A stretch of 64,000 nucleotides of DNA, taken from Sarcocystis neurona (Eukaryota; Apicomplexa; Conoidasida; Eucoccidiorida; Sarcocystidae). Below the pieces are notes generated by a model. That model did not search any database. It was not told the origin of the DNA and was given only the letters and a program-made list of their open reading frames with translations. The translations under genes and the position numbers were made by a program. Below, piece by piece: positions 46,430 to 58,337 of this stretch; position 1 is the first letter of the stretch; each line of letters begins with the position of its first letter. The stretch lies in contig KL647290.1 in assembly GCA_000727475.1 (NCBI GenBank), forward strand, positions 2,318,269 to 2,382,268, given 5' to 3'.

Positions 46430-46938
46430 GCAACGAAACACAGAACGTCCACGCAAGAGGTGCCACAACAGCAACACAGGGTAGCTGCGCGTTTCGTCGC
46501 CCGCAGCCACTTCTGTCTTCGACACGCTGGAAGCCTTTGAGGGGGGTTAGAAAAGGCAGGTTGACAAATTGTCTAGCGGCTTTCGGATGCTACGACGCCC
46601 TGTACTAGAAATTCGTGTACGTCGTTGTGTTGTCCGTAGAGGGTAGACAATCTTGTAAGTAGTACGAATAGGTTGCACGTTACTGAAAAGTATTGAAGTC
46701 GCATGGAATGGCCTGCCTAATCGTGAATGGGGAGAGGGCAGATTAGTTTGATGCACACTACTGCTTGCGGTGTGCGTGCTCGGCATTAGGTGGTACCCAG
46801 TGATTTGATATGAGGTAGCCACTTCCCCAGGTTCCCTTTTGTATCCGTCATGGCGACAGCAGGTGTATTCTGGTACGCTACATCGTGCATACCACGAAAA
46901 GCGTTTTTGCTTTGAAAAGAGGCGATTACTCTTTCTAG

Positions 46939-47567
46939 TTGCATACAAGCGCTGTCGTCGTACCCGTCAATCACGGCGCTAAGGACGATTTGAATATTGA
47001 AGTGACATCAGTGTCCAGGGTTCAACCCGGGAAAAATAAGAGTAGTAGTGCTTTGGTGCAGAATATTGTAAAGTGAGACACCCCGGAGTACAGATGGGGA
47101 AGTTTAGAAAGGTGAGGGATGTGAACTTCTTGACACCACAACAAGGGTTGAACTCAGCGTTGTGTATGTGCAGGGCAGTTCTGGTAAGTGGGAGAAGTTT
47201 CCGTGTAGCAAGTTCCTACATGGTGCTTCCGACGTGGGCGTCACGATTGGCATTGTTCGCTGGGAAAAGATGGGTTCAACAAACAGATCTCACGCTGAAG
47301 CAATCAGCAGCAAGTACTTCTGTCCCGTCTTCGAAACATTACACAGTGTACCAGTTGCTACAGGCAACTGGTAGCAGGGGTAGGCGGTGTCAAGGTCCCG
47401 TATCGTTGCCACAGTAACGGAGAAGACGCTTGATGCTCTTTTAGCTAGCTGTGCAAATCGGCCTGCAAATACGCTACTATTCTGGAATTTTTGACGACAG
47501 ACTAGGTCTAGTTCTTGCTCGCGAAAATCGCGGCTCTGATATCGTCCCACGCGACTTCCAGCGATAA
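46939..47567 (+). CDS. Candidate three-exon plus-strand gene of unknown function
   Basis: Exon a, 46939-47067 (after CTTTCTAG; contains HGAKDDLNIEVTSVSR), ends ATT/GTAAAG. Exon b, 47174-47347 (after GTATGTGCAG), encodes GSSGKWEKFPCSKFLHGASD and GVTIGIVRWEK. Exon c, 47445-47567 (after TGCTCTTTTAG), encodes RYYSGIFDDRLGLVLARENR and stops. All joins are phase 0. The donor of exon b (AGT/GTACCA) is weak, and a start codon upstream of exon a was not found, so the 5' end is missing. Composition is clearly protein-like. I considered the TA4/SAG family because of the final FDD.....LAR motif, but the remainder does not fit. Confidence 0.38.
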
Positions 47568-48812
47568 AATTTGGATAGGAGTCATTCTGTCTGGTGTTCG
47601 CGGGCACGTCAATTGGACGCGTCCGACTGCATTTGGATATACTTGTATATGTGTGGCTGCATTGGTTTGTATATTGCAGTACTGTGTCCACTCAGAAACG
47701 CGTGTACCTGTACCGTGCGGAGGCAGAGTTGTTCCGATTGATGCTAGTGCGTCACGTGCAAACTTGTAGGGTCAGTGAACCCTGGCTGAACTCAGGTGCT
47801 GTCCGTATTCGCGCACCTGCGTTCCAGTGTTAACCGTAGATACACACCGAGAGGGTCGCTTGTTGGTTGTTTCGTACGGCTTTCGAGGCGCGCCGTGATG
47901 TGGTGACAGTCTCGAAGGGGGGCGTGTGCCGGATGGAGGTAGTGTTTTTCGTGTGAAAAGATCTGCAACATTTCATGTGGATTATTCGTCAAAGAGGACC
48001 AAGTGTCAGACGTTGAAGCATCTACACCTGCGGCTACAAACCGACGGAGATGAACTCATGAGTACTTGGTCGGTGAAGGTGTTATTCTGGAGTCACTCTC
48101 CGCACCTTCTTCCGGAGGCTTTATTGACGAGCTAGGAAAGCGCAGTGCATTACTTTGGTTGGTGGGCCATACGTGAGCTATGGCCGCTCATTACAACAGA
48201 GGATTTGACGTTTGTACATCCCCAGCTCGGGTGCCGTACAGGGTTGCAAGCGCATGCGGTCAGCTGCAAGGAACGCTGCTGTGCTGCTAAGGGTGTCTCA
48301 CCCACCCGCAGGGACTCCAAGGGATTCATTCAGCGTGCAAGAGAACTGCGAAGCAAGAAGTTGGGGAAGGACGGTGAATACGCTAGAAACGCGTGATTAT
48401 CTGGCGTGTAAATGACAATTCGCTGCCACTCAGAGAATGGAAGACGAGACAGCCCTTGTAACATCCTTCTGAGGGATTGGTTCCCCACAAAGATGCTGAT
48501 GTAGAGGGTTGATCGCCCACAACCACGTTTTCATGTTGCTTTCAAAAATACAATCAGGTGTCCTGGGAACAACATCCTGAATGATCAGTAAGATGCCCTC
48601 TGCAGTAACGTGCATAGTCGCGAAGATTTTTTTTTTTACTGCGGAGGTGCATAGCTATATCTGTGTGGGTGTGGTTGAGTGTATCTGTGTATACGTAGAG
48701 ATAATAATACGTATGCATTATGGGCAGACTACTTCGGTAGAGGGTCGCGATGCCATTTCAACACGTAAGCCACTACTGTAAAAGACAGCACGAGTTTGTT
48801 TCACATGGAGGC
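47568..48812. other. Stretch without a resolved gene
   Basis: Short plus-strand segments look protein-like (around 48.06-48.13 kb, GEGVILESLSAPSSGGFIDE, and 48.30-48.39 kb, SKGFIQRARELRSKK) but sit in different frames with no clear splice sites. They may be exons or decayed coding sequence. Confidence 0.3.
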
Positions 48813-51095
48813 TCATTTGTACTCAGGCGATTTCAAAACGCCGCGAGGACCTAAGGCGGCGGGTGAGTGTACAACTTGAGTGTCGGTGTGAGTTGATCTA
48901 AAGTTACAGCCGTTTTTCAAGTAAAAACGGTTCTTCTTTGAGAGTGGCATCTCTGATAGCATCAGATATGTGTTTGGTTGTGTCGGTGAGTTGTGTGTTC
49001 CCGTAGCAGTGACATGTGCTGCCACCGATGTGCGCTCCTCTCGTTTGCGTACTACTTCGTAAAGGAACGGATTTTATCCTATCTGAAAGCTGTACAGCTG
49101 GAGCTCCACGGCCCGCTGACTGCCAGCGTGCTACGAAAAGCCCAGAAGGGCCCCAACATTTAATGTGACGCCCATTTTGACTTGAATTTGCATTGCCACA
49201 TCACAGAAACGGCTGCGATCTAGTCGGGCAAAATCGAATACCTCTGCGGGTGAATTTGTGGCACTACGTATCGGTGTGTAGTAACACGAGTATCACACCT
49301 GTGGCGCTACAAGACAATAGTTTACCCGTCATGTGTCACGGTACCGGCACACGCGGAAACATACCCAGAGTTCTGCAGTTTTACACAAGAGCTCGGGCAC
49401 ATGCGATCTTGCCAGCCGGTGAAACGAAACACGCCTGCGGTTCTGTACGCGCCATACAGAAGTTCCAAATTGTTTCCACGACGCGCTGCACTCTGCCTGC
49501 AAGGAGAGAGAGTTGCTTACGCTGGTTGTGGATCACGTCGTCGAAAATGCGATGTACGAAAGTGTATTACTTCTTGTGTCATAAAGGATGCGATGCGGGC
49601 ATGCAAATTTCCTTGGGGATCGCTCGAGGAACAACAAAGCAGGGCTCAGTTACTTCAAGCCGGGAGGCCAGCACATGTTGTTGGCTACTGGATCGTGAAG
49701 GCTGTAAGCGAGAGTTCCTCAACTTCTTCTTTTTCCTCGCCAAAGCTGTTCGCTGTCGACACCTGTTACAGCAACGAGAGCACTCACAGTTGAAACCACC
49801 GACTCTTCCTTTACTACAGAACACGGGTCACCGGACACAGGTCACCCTATGCAGCACCACATACACATTCCGTTGAACACTCCGCTACACATGAAAGAGG
49901 TTTTGTACCCAGGGCTTGCGAAGCGACTCAGTAGAACTGGAAGCCGTATTCCATGCCGCAAGACAAACTGGCTAAGCGTACTAACCTTCTTGTTCTTTCT
50001 GTTGTCTTGCTTCTTCCCTTTCCGCACTGATGGGGACTGCGGCCTACTATCTCGGTGCTTCTCTGTTTCATCAGTAACAACAGCAGACGCCATAAGAGCT
50101 TGTGCTCTCTCTCGTGATATGACAATTTCACCTAAGCAGACGCCGCACTTCGTGACTCTGCAATTCGCAACTGTAGAAAAATTTCTATTTGACCGGCAGA
50201 AGGCGTGGAGGTCGTGCGGCGTTCCGTGTCTGCTCATATATATAACAAACCCTTTTGACCTGCACTGGAAGAAAATTTGTACAAAACCAAGTTCCAACAA
50301 ACCTTTAGGCATAAGCTTCTGTCGACGAAGTTCTTGCTTTTCCCACTTGAATCGATGGTACAATGCCTGCGTTCGTAACAATGAAAGTTGCAGAAGTCAA
50401 TGCGTAACAGTGTTCGTTCAACAGACACCATTCTGAAGATTGACCAGCTCAACAATTCAGCTGCTCCAAAATATTCGATGAGACGAATATGCGAAAGTGC
50501 CTGTAATTTGAAGTACGAGCGTCCAACCAGTAGCGCAGGCGTGCACGCTGGCGTTGGGATGTTGCCGTTGTGGTCTCGTCAGCCATTTCTGGTGCCCGTT
50601 CGCAGTGCGTTTGTATGGCTCTTCTACTCCTGTAACTTGTGTTTGTTGTACAAAAGTGACCTCAGAAGGAACGGCAGAGGTTTAAGCGGCTGAAGGAATT
50701 CGTACCTTGAGCAGCAGTAGGCTTTCAATCTTTCTGTTATTGAAATCTCGGCAGTCATGATTTTTCTCGAGCAGATGCTGTACCAGGTGGTAAACTTCAA
50801 GGCTCTCCAGCCATTCGACAAAGGTTCCGTCGTTCATAAGCACGTTTTCCACGCAGCTTAACACGAGAGCATGCCTTCCTTCTCCTGACAAGCATGCGTT
50901 ATTTCCCATCTCTTCCACTCCCCCAGCAGTAGCAGCAGTTGCTGCTGCCTCTGACGTTGGAACTCCCATTGACACTTGGCTGTCTCTCGTGCCTGAAGAC
51001 GTCCCAGCTGCAGCTGCAGCTAGGGCAGCGGAGGGAGAGGTGACTGCTGTCTCGTATACGATGTCGCCCCTGCTGAAGGCTGCATTCAGCTCCAT
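48813..51095 (-). CDS. Multi-exon minus-strand gene, unknown function
   Basis: Start codon proposed at 51095 (MELNAAFSRGDIVYET). Exon 1, 50706-51095, has an Ala-rich region then a helical block (DGTFVEWLESLEVYHLVQHL, NNRKIESLLLLK) and ends AAG/GTACGA, phase 0. Exon 2, 50303-50366, encodes ALYHRFKWEKQELRRQKLMP and ends AAAG/GTTTGT. Exon 3, 49986-50170, follows a strong acceptor (TTTTTCTACAG), enters in the matching phase (CRVTKCGVCLGEIVISRERA, then a Lys-rich tail) and ends AAG/GTTAGT. A probable last exon, 48813 to about 48960, ends VHSPAALGPRGVLKSPEYK and a stop; one or more exons between may be missing. The phase agreement over three exons supports the model. No family recognised. Confidence 0.5.
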
Positions 51096-51740
51096 CGGTC
51101 TATGGATAACCAGGTATACAAACAGACGCAACGGCCTCTGTGTTTTATGCTTGTGTCATTTCACACGCAGTTTTTTACGGAGCAGCTGGTGAACACGCTT
51201 GAATATCTCACGCCTACAAACAAGCGTGTGTACGTCTAACAAGACATTTGGTGTGCCTGCAATAGATGTCGAAACGGGGCAGGGCACGTTCTAAATAAAA
51301 CGCATTGATACCGCTTCGAAGTGCACGCGTGGCCCACAGCTGTGCGTTTGGAAAACAACACGGTCACAAATGTGTTACGGGTGAAGAAGCACACAATATG
51401 TGAATAACTGCTCACTCACGTGGAGGATACGCGTAGAATTTGTGAGGAGTTGTAGTTCAGAGTCTGCGATATGCGAGGGGGACGTGGAGCTTTATTCAAC
51501 TTATGTATAGCTTGCACAACGTGGAACCTACACTATTCGTTGCTCATTTTGTGTAACACACAGTCAGCGAAGAACATGTTGCAAGTTCTCTTTGTTGAGC
51601 CCGGAAAATCCCTTTCAGTGAGCTACCCGTTCGCCGCAGTTAGTGCGGGCTAGAGACGCACATTCACTACCCGCATGCTAGAGGTTACATCCAAAACACT
51701 TCTTACGCGTGTACAAGTGTACCCCTGGCAGATAACTACA

Positions 51741-52556
51741 TTACAACATACGAGATATCTCAGACAGGAGGAGGCGGCGGCGCCTCTCCTTAACCGCCTC
51801 CGACTGTACCCGTAATCGTGTTGAGGGTCGACGTCGATGCCCATTTGCTTCATTCTGGAGGCTAGTTCTCTGCAGCGGAGCACATAACCATCCACTGCCG
51901 CACAGGTTCATGCGCTGTCTCTCCAGGAAGAACTGCGCGCTGTTGCACGTTTTGGACGACAACAGCAAGATTTTTACACTCTCTAGAACCTGTGGAGTAA
52001 AACAGTTTATCAAATACACAGTCCCTGATAAGCAGGTGATTCCCACCGTAATGCATCGACTGGAGGCCCTTTCATCGGATCGAGGGTACGGCTTTTCTTG
52101 GGGGCGTTGTTGTCTTCCTTTGAGGAAGGTGAACCTTCCCGTTTCGCTAATACACACAGAAGTCGAGGGAGAGAGGACCGGGGCACGGGTTGTCCAGTGT
52201 GAAAAAAGCGTCGGTACCAACCAGATGTGCGGTGGACGTCTGGCTGGAAAACTCACTGCATCCCTTCATAGTTGTGCATGTTCGCTCAAAGGTGAGTGGT
52301 CGCTCGTCGGGTTGGTGTCAGGAGAACAGATCAGTGCCCCACCAGCAGCCAAGGCGCGTTCCTTCTTCTTTTGTTCACACACTCGACGCGCAAAGGCGCT
52401 GTGGTGCTCCCGCAACTCTTTGATTTCTTCAAGTGACAAACAGTCTACCTCCTGCACAGGTTGCATTACATACGGGGATCGTTCGTAGCCGTCGCTGGAA
52501 CCGTTGTGTTCACGTTTGAAGGATGTACTTACTGGCTGGAAGGAGGAACAACTCAA
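51741..52556 (-). CDS. 3' exons of a minus-strand gene, unknown function
   Basis: Three exons join in phase: 52343-52494 (possibly extending to 52556), with a strongly helical segment LSLEEIKELREHHSAFARRV followed by a Lys/Arg-rich stretch; 52047-52243; and 51741-51989, ending SEAVKERRRRLLLSEISRML and a stop. Borders are GCTG/GTGGGG, TTTTCCAG/CC, ACG/GTGGGA and CTCCACAG/GTT. The opposite strand over 51.9-52.5 kb is also open for about 190 codons with some plausible segments, so the middle exon is the least certain. Upstream exons may include minus-strand frames at 52.77-53.30 kb. Confidence 0.4.
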
Positions 52557-53865
52557 TGCTCTAGATCTATTTTGATGTGACGGTGAGCATACGTGTGCAT
52601 AGTTTTACAGATAGATACGTACGTATATGTATGTAAGGGGTTCCATGCGTTTTGTTTGTAGCTGCACGAGACCCAGATAGATTGGCTGCACTGAGAGAAC
52701 GTTATTACGCGTGGAACAGGGTGAAAGCTTCCTGCGCGGTTCGCACCCAGTGCACCCCTAACATACTAGGCCTGTAGCTTGTATTGTTTTTGTGTTCTGG
52801 AACAACGTGTGCGCATGTGAGTCAATGTGCACTGGACGTAGAGACCTGCACAGCGTCGAATAAAGCCAACACCTTCTGGATGGAAACGTTCTTGCTGTCC
52901 TGTGCTATCCCGTGTCACATTCCTTACTCCCTGGACTGCGCGGTGCCTGTTTTTAAGTTGGACAATGGCAAAGTCGATGCCTCGCTCCATCATAAAGTCA
53001 GTACGACTGTTAGATGGACTCTTCTTCTTATGCGTCTCACGGTGTTGTGAAGAGGTCCGAACTCGACACCCGGCGGCAGCGGCTGCGCCTGCGGGCACAC
53101 GTAGTTCGGCAAAGTCTGTATCTATCTGTAAAGCAGAAGTAGTGCTTACGGTGGAGCGAAATTTGTCGGCGAGTCTCGCCGTGGGGCCGTCACAACGATA
53201 ACGCAGAAGCGTTGTGCGCGGCTTATCAATACCAAGCTCCAACTTGCTGGTTGGAATGGCGTACCTATAGTAGGAAAAGCGACATTCTTCGGACAAGGCT
53301 GCCTCTTCTGCCTAGCGGCTGCTGGTGAATACCGGAGAATCTTTCGCGCTTCCTCCATGGTCTGCGCGTCAGAGGGTTCAGAAGGTGCCTTCCCTGGCAG
53401 ACGGCTCTCTCTGCCTGTATGGCATCAAGTGGACGAATCACAACATGAAGAAACCTGAGTGGCCGCGGAGGGAGTTAAAGTTCTCACGTGGAAAATACTG
53501 CCCAAAGAATGGAAAATACAGGGTATACGGAGGTTATTTGGTGGTTGGGCACTTCAAGTCAGTGGATGAAGCTACCACTTATCAGGGGGCCATTATTCTA
53601 CCGCTCACACGAAGGCGCGCTTAGCGGGAATGAAGAGGTTGTCGCAGGAGTTGTGAGAGGCTACCGGAGATTCCACTTATAAGGGGGCTATTAATCTACC
53701 GTTCGAACGGAGACACGTTCAGCAGGAATAAGGAAGCTGCCACAGGAAAAGTCCTGACAGGACACCAGCGATTCCACTCGTGGATTCCTGAAGCTCACCG
53801 CCTGCGGCATGCCCTTCAGTCTGCTCTTGAGTTACTCCGCTTCTCCCCTTGTAAATGCTTTTGAC
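52557..53865. other. Region where both strands look coding; gene unresolved
   Basis: Minus 52766-53296 (176 codons) and plus 52784-53050 (Cys-rich, SQCALDVETCTASNKANTFW) are both protein-like. Plus 53325-53624 encodes GIKWTNHNMKKPEWPRRELK and YRVYGGYLVVGHFKSVDEAT. I could not decide which strand is used. Confidence 0.3.
53575..53773. repeat. Diverged tandem duplication of about 98-101 bp
   Basis: Two consecutive copies start CCACTTATCAGGGGGC (53575) and CCACTTATAAGGGGGC (53673), both followed by ATTA.TCTACCG, a GGAA.AAG block and a closing CACC/TACC.G.GATTCCACT. A third start (CCACTCGTGG) is at 53774. Identity is moderate, with small indels. Confidence 0.7.
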
Positions 53866-54126
53866 CTGTCCACTGCATGGAGATGACGGAATCTCTTGAA
53901 ACGTCTCTGCGTGGCCGAGTGCTTCTTTGTTGGGTTCATCTGGACTAAGTAGATCACCGGTAGCGTCGAATAGCTCCCTCATACTCTGTCCTACCGCTGA
54001 GACCAGCCAGTGTTCTGGAGGAAGAAAAGTTTCCAGGGCAAACTGCGCGGCAACGAAGGCGTCAGATGCCTGTTTGAAAGCCTGAGTGAAGGAAGAAGTC
54101 GCACGATATAATGGGCGACACCGCAC
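53866..54126 (-). CDS. Candidate minus-strand exon, unknown function
   Basis: Encodes a helical, non-repetitive segment (SSFTQAFKQASDAFVAAQFA, HWLVSAVGQSMRELFDATGD) ending near PCSGQ before GTCAAA. It probably belongs to the 3' part of the gene whose upstream exons lie at 54.6-58.3 kb. Another likely exon lies at about 54.27-54.44 kb (after ACACATTTTCAG, helical EVIVETFQQIGVALHRTAV), but its phase relative to the preceding exon is unresolved. Confidence 0.4.
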
Positions 54127-54563
54127 TTGTCAGATTTTTTCCCAAGACGCTTCCGTTCAGTTGCCTCTCCACACCTACCCCGCATCTCTGCTGGCGTGTT
54201 TCTTGAACAAGCATCGGCACCGCAGGTCTCCACCTTAGCGTCGTCCGAATAATTTTGGTTGCAGATTTATTGTGACGCTCACTCACAAATTTCTGTGTTT
54301 GAATTGTCACTACTGAATGCACTATTTGACGAACACACTGTGCAACTCTTACTGCCGTCCGATGCAGAGCGACGCCAATCTGTTGAAACGTCTCCACAAT
54401 GACTTCCGCCTGAAAATGTGTGCGTTGGACCAGCCACAATCATACACACGTGTACGCATGATACATGTGTATATATATATATATATACACGCGTACAAAC
54501 TACGTCCGTACAAGCAAACAAGTCGGGGCATAAACCTTCTCGATTCTCAAGTGCGACACTCAC

Positions 54564-57500
54564 AAGAAGGAGCTGCTGCAGTCTTTAGGCACAGTTCTCT
54601 ACAATGGCAGCAGCGATGACCAGCCGTGAGTCCATCATGCTGTTGCAGAGTCTGCCTCCTGCGGTACATGGTGGCAGCGAAATTACGAAATAACACGGCC
54701 GGGGCAAGGGGCAAAGAAGCGACTCCACCCTTGTTGTTGCGCTTTTGCAGCGGCAACAAATCCTTATGAAAGGACACAACGTCAAATACCTTATTTTAGG
54801 TCGCCTTCGCCTCCTGCTGCGGAGAATTTTTGTCGAACATACCTACCCATTGTTCAAGAAAGTCGGGATTTGCTAGCTGCTTTAGAGTCCAGAGGGCATT
54901 TGTGGCTGCCGGAGTTAGCTCTCCCGTCTCGCCTGCAGCGTTCCGCGAATTGAAAAACGGAGACTGTGGGGAAGCATAGACGCGTGTACTACTCCTGAAG
55001 TCAACGCTAGCAGAACTGTCTCGAAGATATGCGCGATGAAAGTGCAAGTTATATGTAACTGTATTCTCGCAGTCTGTTTGTCCATTGATCGCATCCACTT
55101 TGTAACTTCAGGGAGCGTGGCACGGTACCGCTTTTAGAGAGGTGCTTGAGAGCTCCAGGGGTGACCCACGAACAGGGCTGGAAGCTGGCCGTTACGAAGG
55201 ACAAAGCCGCGAGAGAGTGACAGAGTGCTTCGGATGGCCTGAAAGTTCGTAATGTATAGGAGATTGCGCAGAACAGATAGGACAGCCGTACGATGCTACT
55301 ACAGAAGACTTGGACAAAATTCCATTGAAGTCACCACTTAACGAAATACGATCCGGGTCCTTTCCGTTGTTTGCGCTGCAACCAGTCTGCAGGCGGAACC
55401 GCTGGCGCCGTGCCCACCCATCTTACCTTTCGAAAGAAAGGAGACTGGTTGCTAGGTTAACTCTGGTCCGAGCTAGAAGCGTGCAGACTTCTGTCCAATT
55501 CCCTTTGACTGGGTTTTCCGGCGCGTTGCCCAGTACGTCATCCATATCCAATTCGCCTGCCCACGGGCACGAGCCTGAGCCGGCAAAACGCAGAACAAAA
55601 GACTGGTCCAGCTCGGTCCCCGCAACGATACTACCCAGCCTAGTCTTCTCCATCTGACAACGTTGTTCAACAGAATTACGTAAACGATCAGGACTGGCGT
55701 GTTCTGGGCAGCGCGCCATTCCCATGTGAAGTGCGACGTATTTCACCTGTTTCTCCCGCTTTTCGTTTGCTCGCCTCCAGAAGAGTTCCAGTAATTCCTA
55801 GCCAGTGCGTTGGGGAGTTAAGATGTTGTTCGAGGCGGTCGTTGACAGATTTAGGCTGTTCTTCTCTGAAGTTGTTGAAACACCAGCTCGCAGCGCACTC
55901 GCTCAGCTGTGGTCCTCACTGACTACAAGATGAAGGTGTAACGAGCGGTGTCACAAGAAGCTCCTAGCAAGTCTTCGCGCATGCAAAGAAAAATTTGATC
56001 GTACGCGGGTAATATTCTGAGTAGAGAGACGTACACCAACATGGGCTATCAACAGCCACTGCAAACACTTCTGATAGAAAGTTGCATCGGGCAGGGGCCA
56101 CGACAGAACAACCGTCTCCTCTAAAGTAGCTGACAACCGTCGCTGCAACACTGACGAACGCTGTAAACCCGACAGTGCACCCGCTTCAGGTCTGATCGAG
56201 TCGAAGAAGCGTTTTGAACTGCGCAGTTGACACGCACCCCAGTGCTTCGTCCAGCAAACGCAACGGTTCTGCACCATTGTGGTCGCTTGGGAAAGGGCTA
56301 CTCGCGCACAAATTCAGCACCAGTTGTTCAAGTGATGCTGCTTGATGTAAGCATCGGACGCTTGTGTGCTCTTGCCGACGCCTGAAAAACAGTGAAAACG
56401 AGGATGCCATACAACAGACATTTTCAGTGCTCTTGTCGCCGCTTTTCCATACTGTCCCTTGCGACGAATACGTGCACGCACATGCGCGTGTTTCCATTTG
56501 CACAGGCCCAGGTCTACAGAGCTGGAGGAGATGTGAATTTAAATGTGTTTACTGAAATAGTTGTCGTATGCCTGATCGCTGAAGTGGACGCCGCGCTGGA
56601 AGATACGTGCGCCACCACAGCTGGAGATACTGCAGGTTTATCTATAATTTTTCCGTTCAGTGGACTCACTTTCGATAAAGATCTGCACAAGCGTTGAGCA
56701 GCGATATTTTTGAGCACAGATAGGGAACTGAGGCAACGGCAGCTGCGTCTTGCTTCCACTGAAGAAGAAAAGCTTCGCACTGTTTAAGTGAGACCTCCGC
56801 CTCCTCATACTCGCCAGCCTTCGTAACTCGTAGCAAACAGCAGATCGTGAGACAATTCGTGTTCCAAAAAGGTCGCGTCTTCCGTTCTGCTGTTCCACCG
56901 TCTCAGCTGAGGAAGCCGTCGGAAGACTCTTCAAAATGTGGACTGTCTCAAAAATTGTTTCTCATCCAGCCACTGACCTGGCAGCAGGAGCGATTGTTCT
57001 AGGCACGACGGACACCATGTGGATGCTTGCGGCTGCCAAGGAGCTGTCGTTCACCGAAGCGAATAAGACCTTCACACTCACCTGCATAAGAAGACTGGCT
57101 TCTTCCAGAGTCGAGGTGCAACTCTCATGGTACTGCTGTTCGCACTGGTGCAAACCTAGGTAATGATCCATCTCCCTAAGCGAGTCATCAAGTTTCACCT
57201 GAACAACATCACGCATTTGATGCCTTCTACCTAAGGAAAGCTGAAATGTCTGTCGACAGGACAGAAAATGGACGGGTGGGCAGGAAAACAACAAATAAAA
57301 TATCTAACTGGTCTGGGCACACACGCTCTCTGTCGGAGCCTCGCGTGGCACCGCCTGGTTGCCTCTCGTTGCAGGGTGGTTTGCTGTCTAAATCTCAGTT
57401 TAAGAGATGTGTAGGCTCACCTGAGGAGTACGTAGAAGACTTTAGGTTTTCTTACAAGGTACACTGGTTACGTGTCAATAAGTGAAGTGTACGGGCAGCC

Positions 57501-58337
57501 CTGGGCGATGACGGAACACGGGAACTTGCTTTACCACGTTCTTTGTTGCGTAGCTGTAAACGGGGGAATCTGTAAAGGCCCTTGGGCGCTGCAGCTTCTA
57601 TCAGAACGTTGTTCGCTGGCCATATGTCAGTAGGGCGACGGTATATTTGCCTGTCGGCGATACGTGGTGCCATCGAGAAAACCTGACTACAAAGACCCGA
57701 TGTGGAATAGGGCTAGATGGTGAAGGATATGGTTAACGACGAGAAACACGATCTGTGCACTAACGTATTGAAAGGCCGCGGCTGTTGAGTGTGAATTTGT
57801 GGTGACTTCCTGACGACCAACCAACACTCCTGGGACCTCTAATAGGTTCGCGTTTAGAAACATAAATGCGTCACCCTTCAGTTGTCCTTGGCAGGTATGG
57901 GCACAACTATGTGCTCAAGAATCAAAACTCTCTGTTATGAAGTAGATTCGAGTGGCCGACGTGACGCATAATTTGGCAGCTCTCCACGTGTGACGTCTCA
58001 CCTGTCGCTGAATAAATTGAATGACAGTCAACACGCCACGTATGCTGCCTTCAATTTCATGTGCCGCCGACTCTAGCGCGTCACTGGCTGCCCCCATCTC
58101 TCCACACATTTGTTCGTGAGCTGTCATACTTTATAACGGCTGTTGCTAGCCGCAGGGTCCGGCGCTAAACGCCCAACGCAGTGGGCTGTTGAGGCCGCAG
58201 AGGAGCGGGAAGCCGTCCCTTTCTTTAGTAAGCCAGTCGGTATTTCCTCGACTCACGTGGGTGTATTGAGTCGATAATTCCACGTTTGTTACAGACGATA
58301 TGGCGTGCGCTGCCAAGAATGTCTTAGGAAGTTGCAT
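54564..58337 (-). CDS. Long multi-exon minus-strand gene, helical protein of unknown function
   Basis: Exons in transcript order: about 58257-58337 (CAC/GTGAGT); 58002-58127, helical (ASDALESAAHEIEGSIRGVL); 57765-57875 (tentative); 57082 to about 57224, ending TSTLEEASLLMQ/GTGAGT; 56978-57032; 56670-56901 (TKAGEYEEAEVSLKQCEAFL, like a TPR helix pair); 56238-56381; 56037-56191; 55427-55703; 54847-55105; 54564-54789. From 57082 to 54564 the eight exons join with matching phases (0,1,2,2,1,2,0), and most donors fit consensus (GTGAGT, GTCAGT, GTGCGT, GTAAGA), which strongly supports the chain. The first exons join less cleanly. The all-helical character invites comparison with membrane-tethering (COG-type) or TPR proteins; I saw only weak resemblance and give no name. 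Further 3' exons probably continue below 54.5 kb. Confidence 0.55.

Noticed and set aside
47000..47040. GGTTCAACCC, resembling a tRNA T-arm
   Set aside because: No acceptor, D or anticodon arm can be built around it, and the segment reads as part of a protein-like exon.
46939..47567. Surface-antigen (TA4/SAG) assignment
   Set aside because: Only the final few residues resemble the family; cysteine spacing and the upstream exons do not fit.
58002..58337. Assignment of the long minus-strand gene as a COG tethering subunit (COG3 or COG7)
   Set aside because: A short stretch aligns suggestively with the coiled N-terminus of these proteins, but the exon phases do not support the aligned frame and later exons show no clear match.
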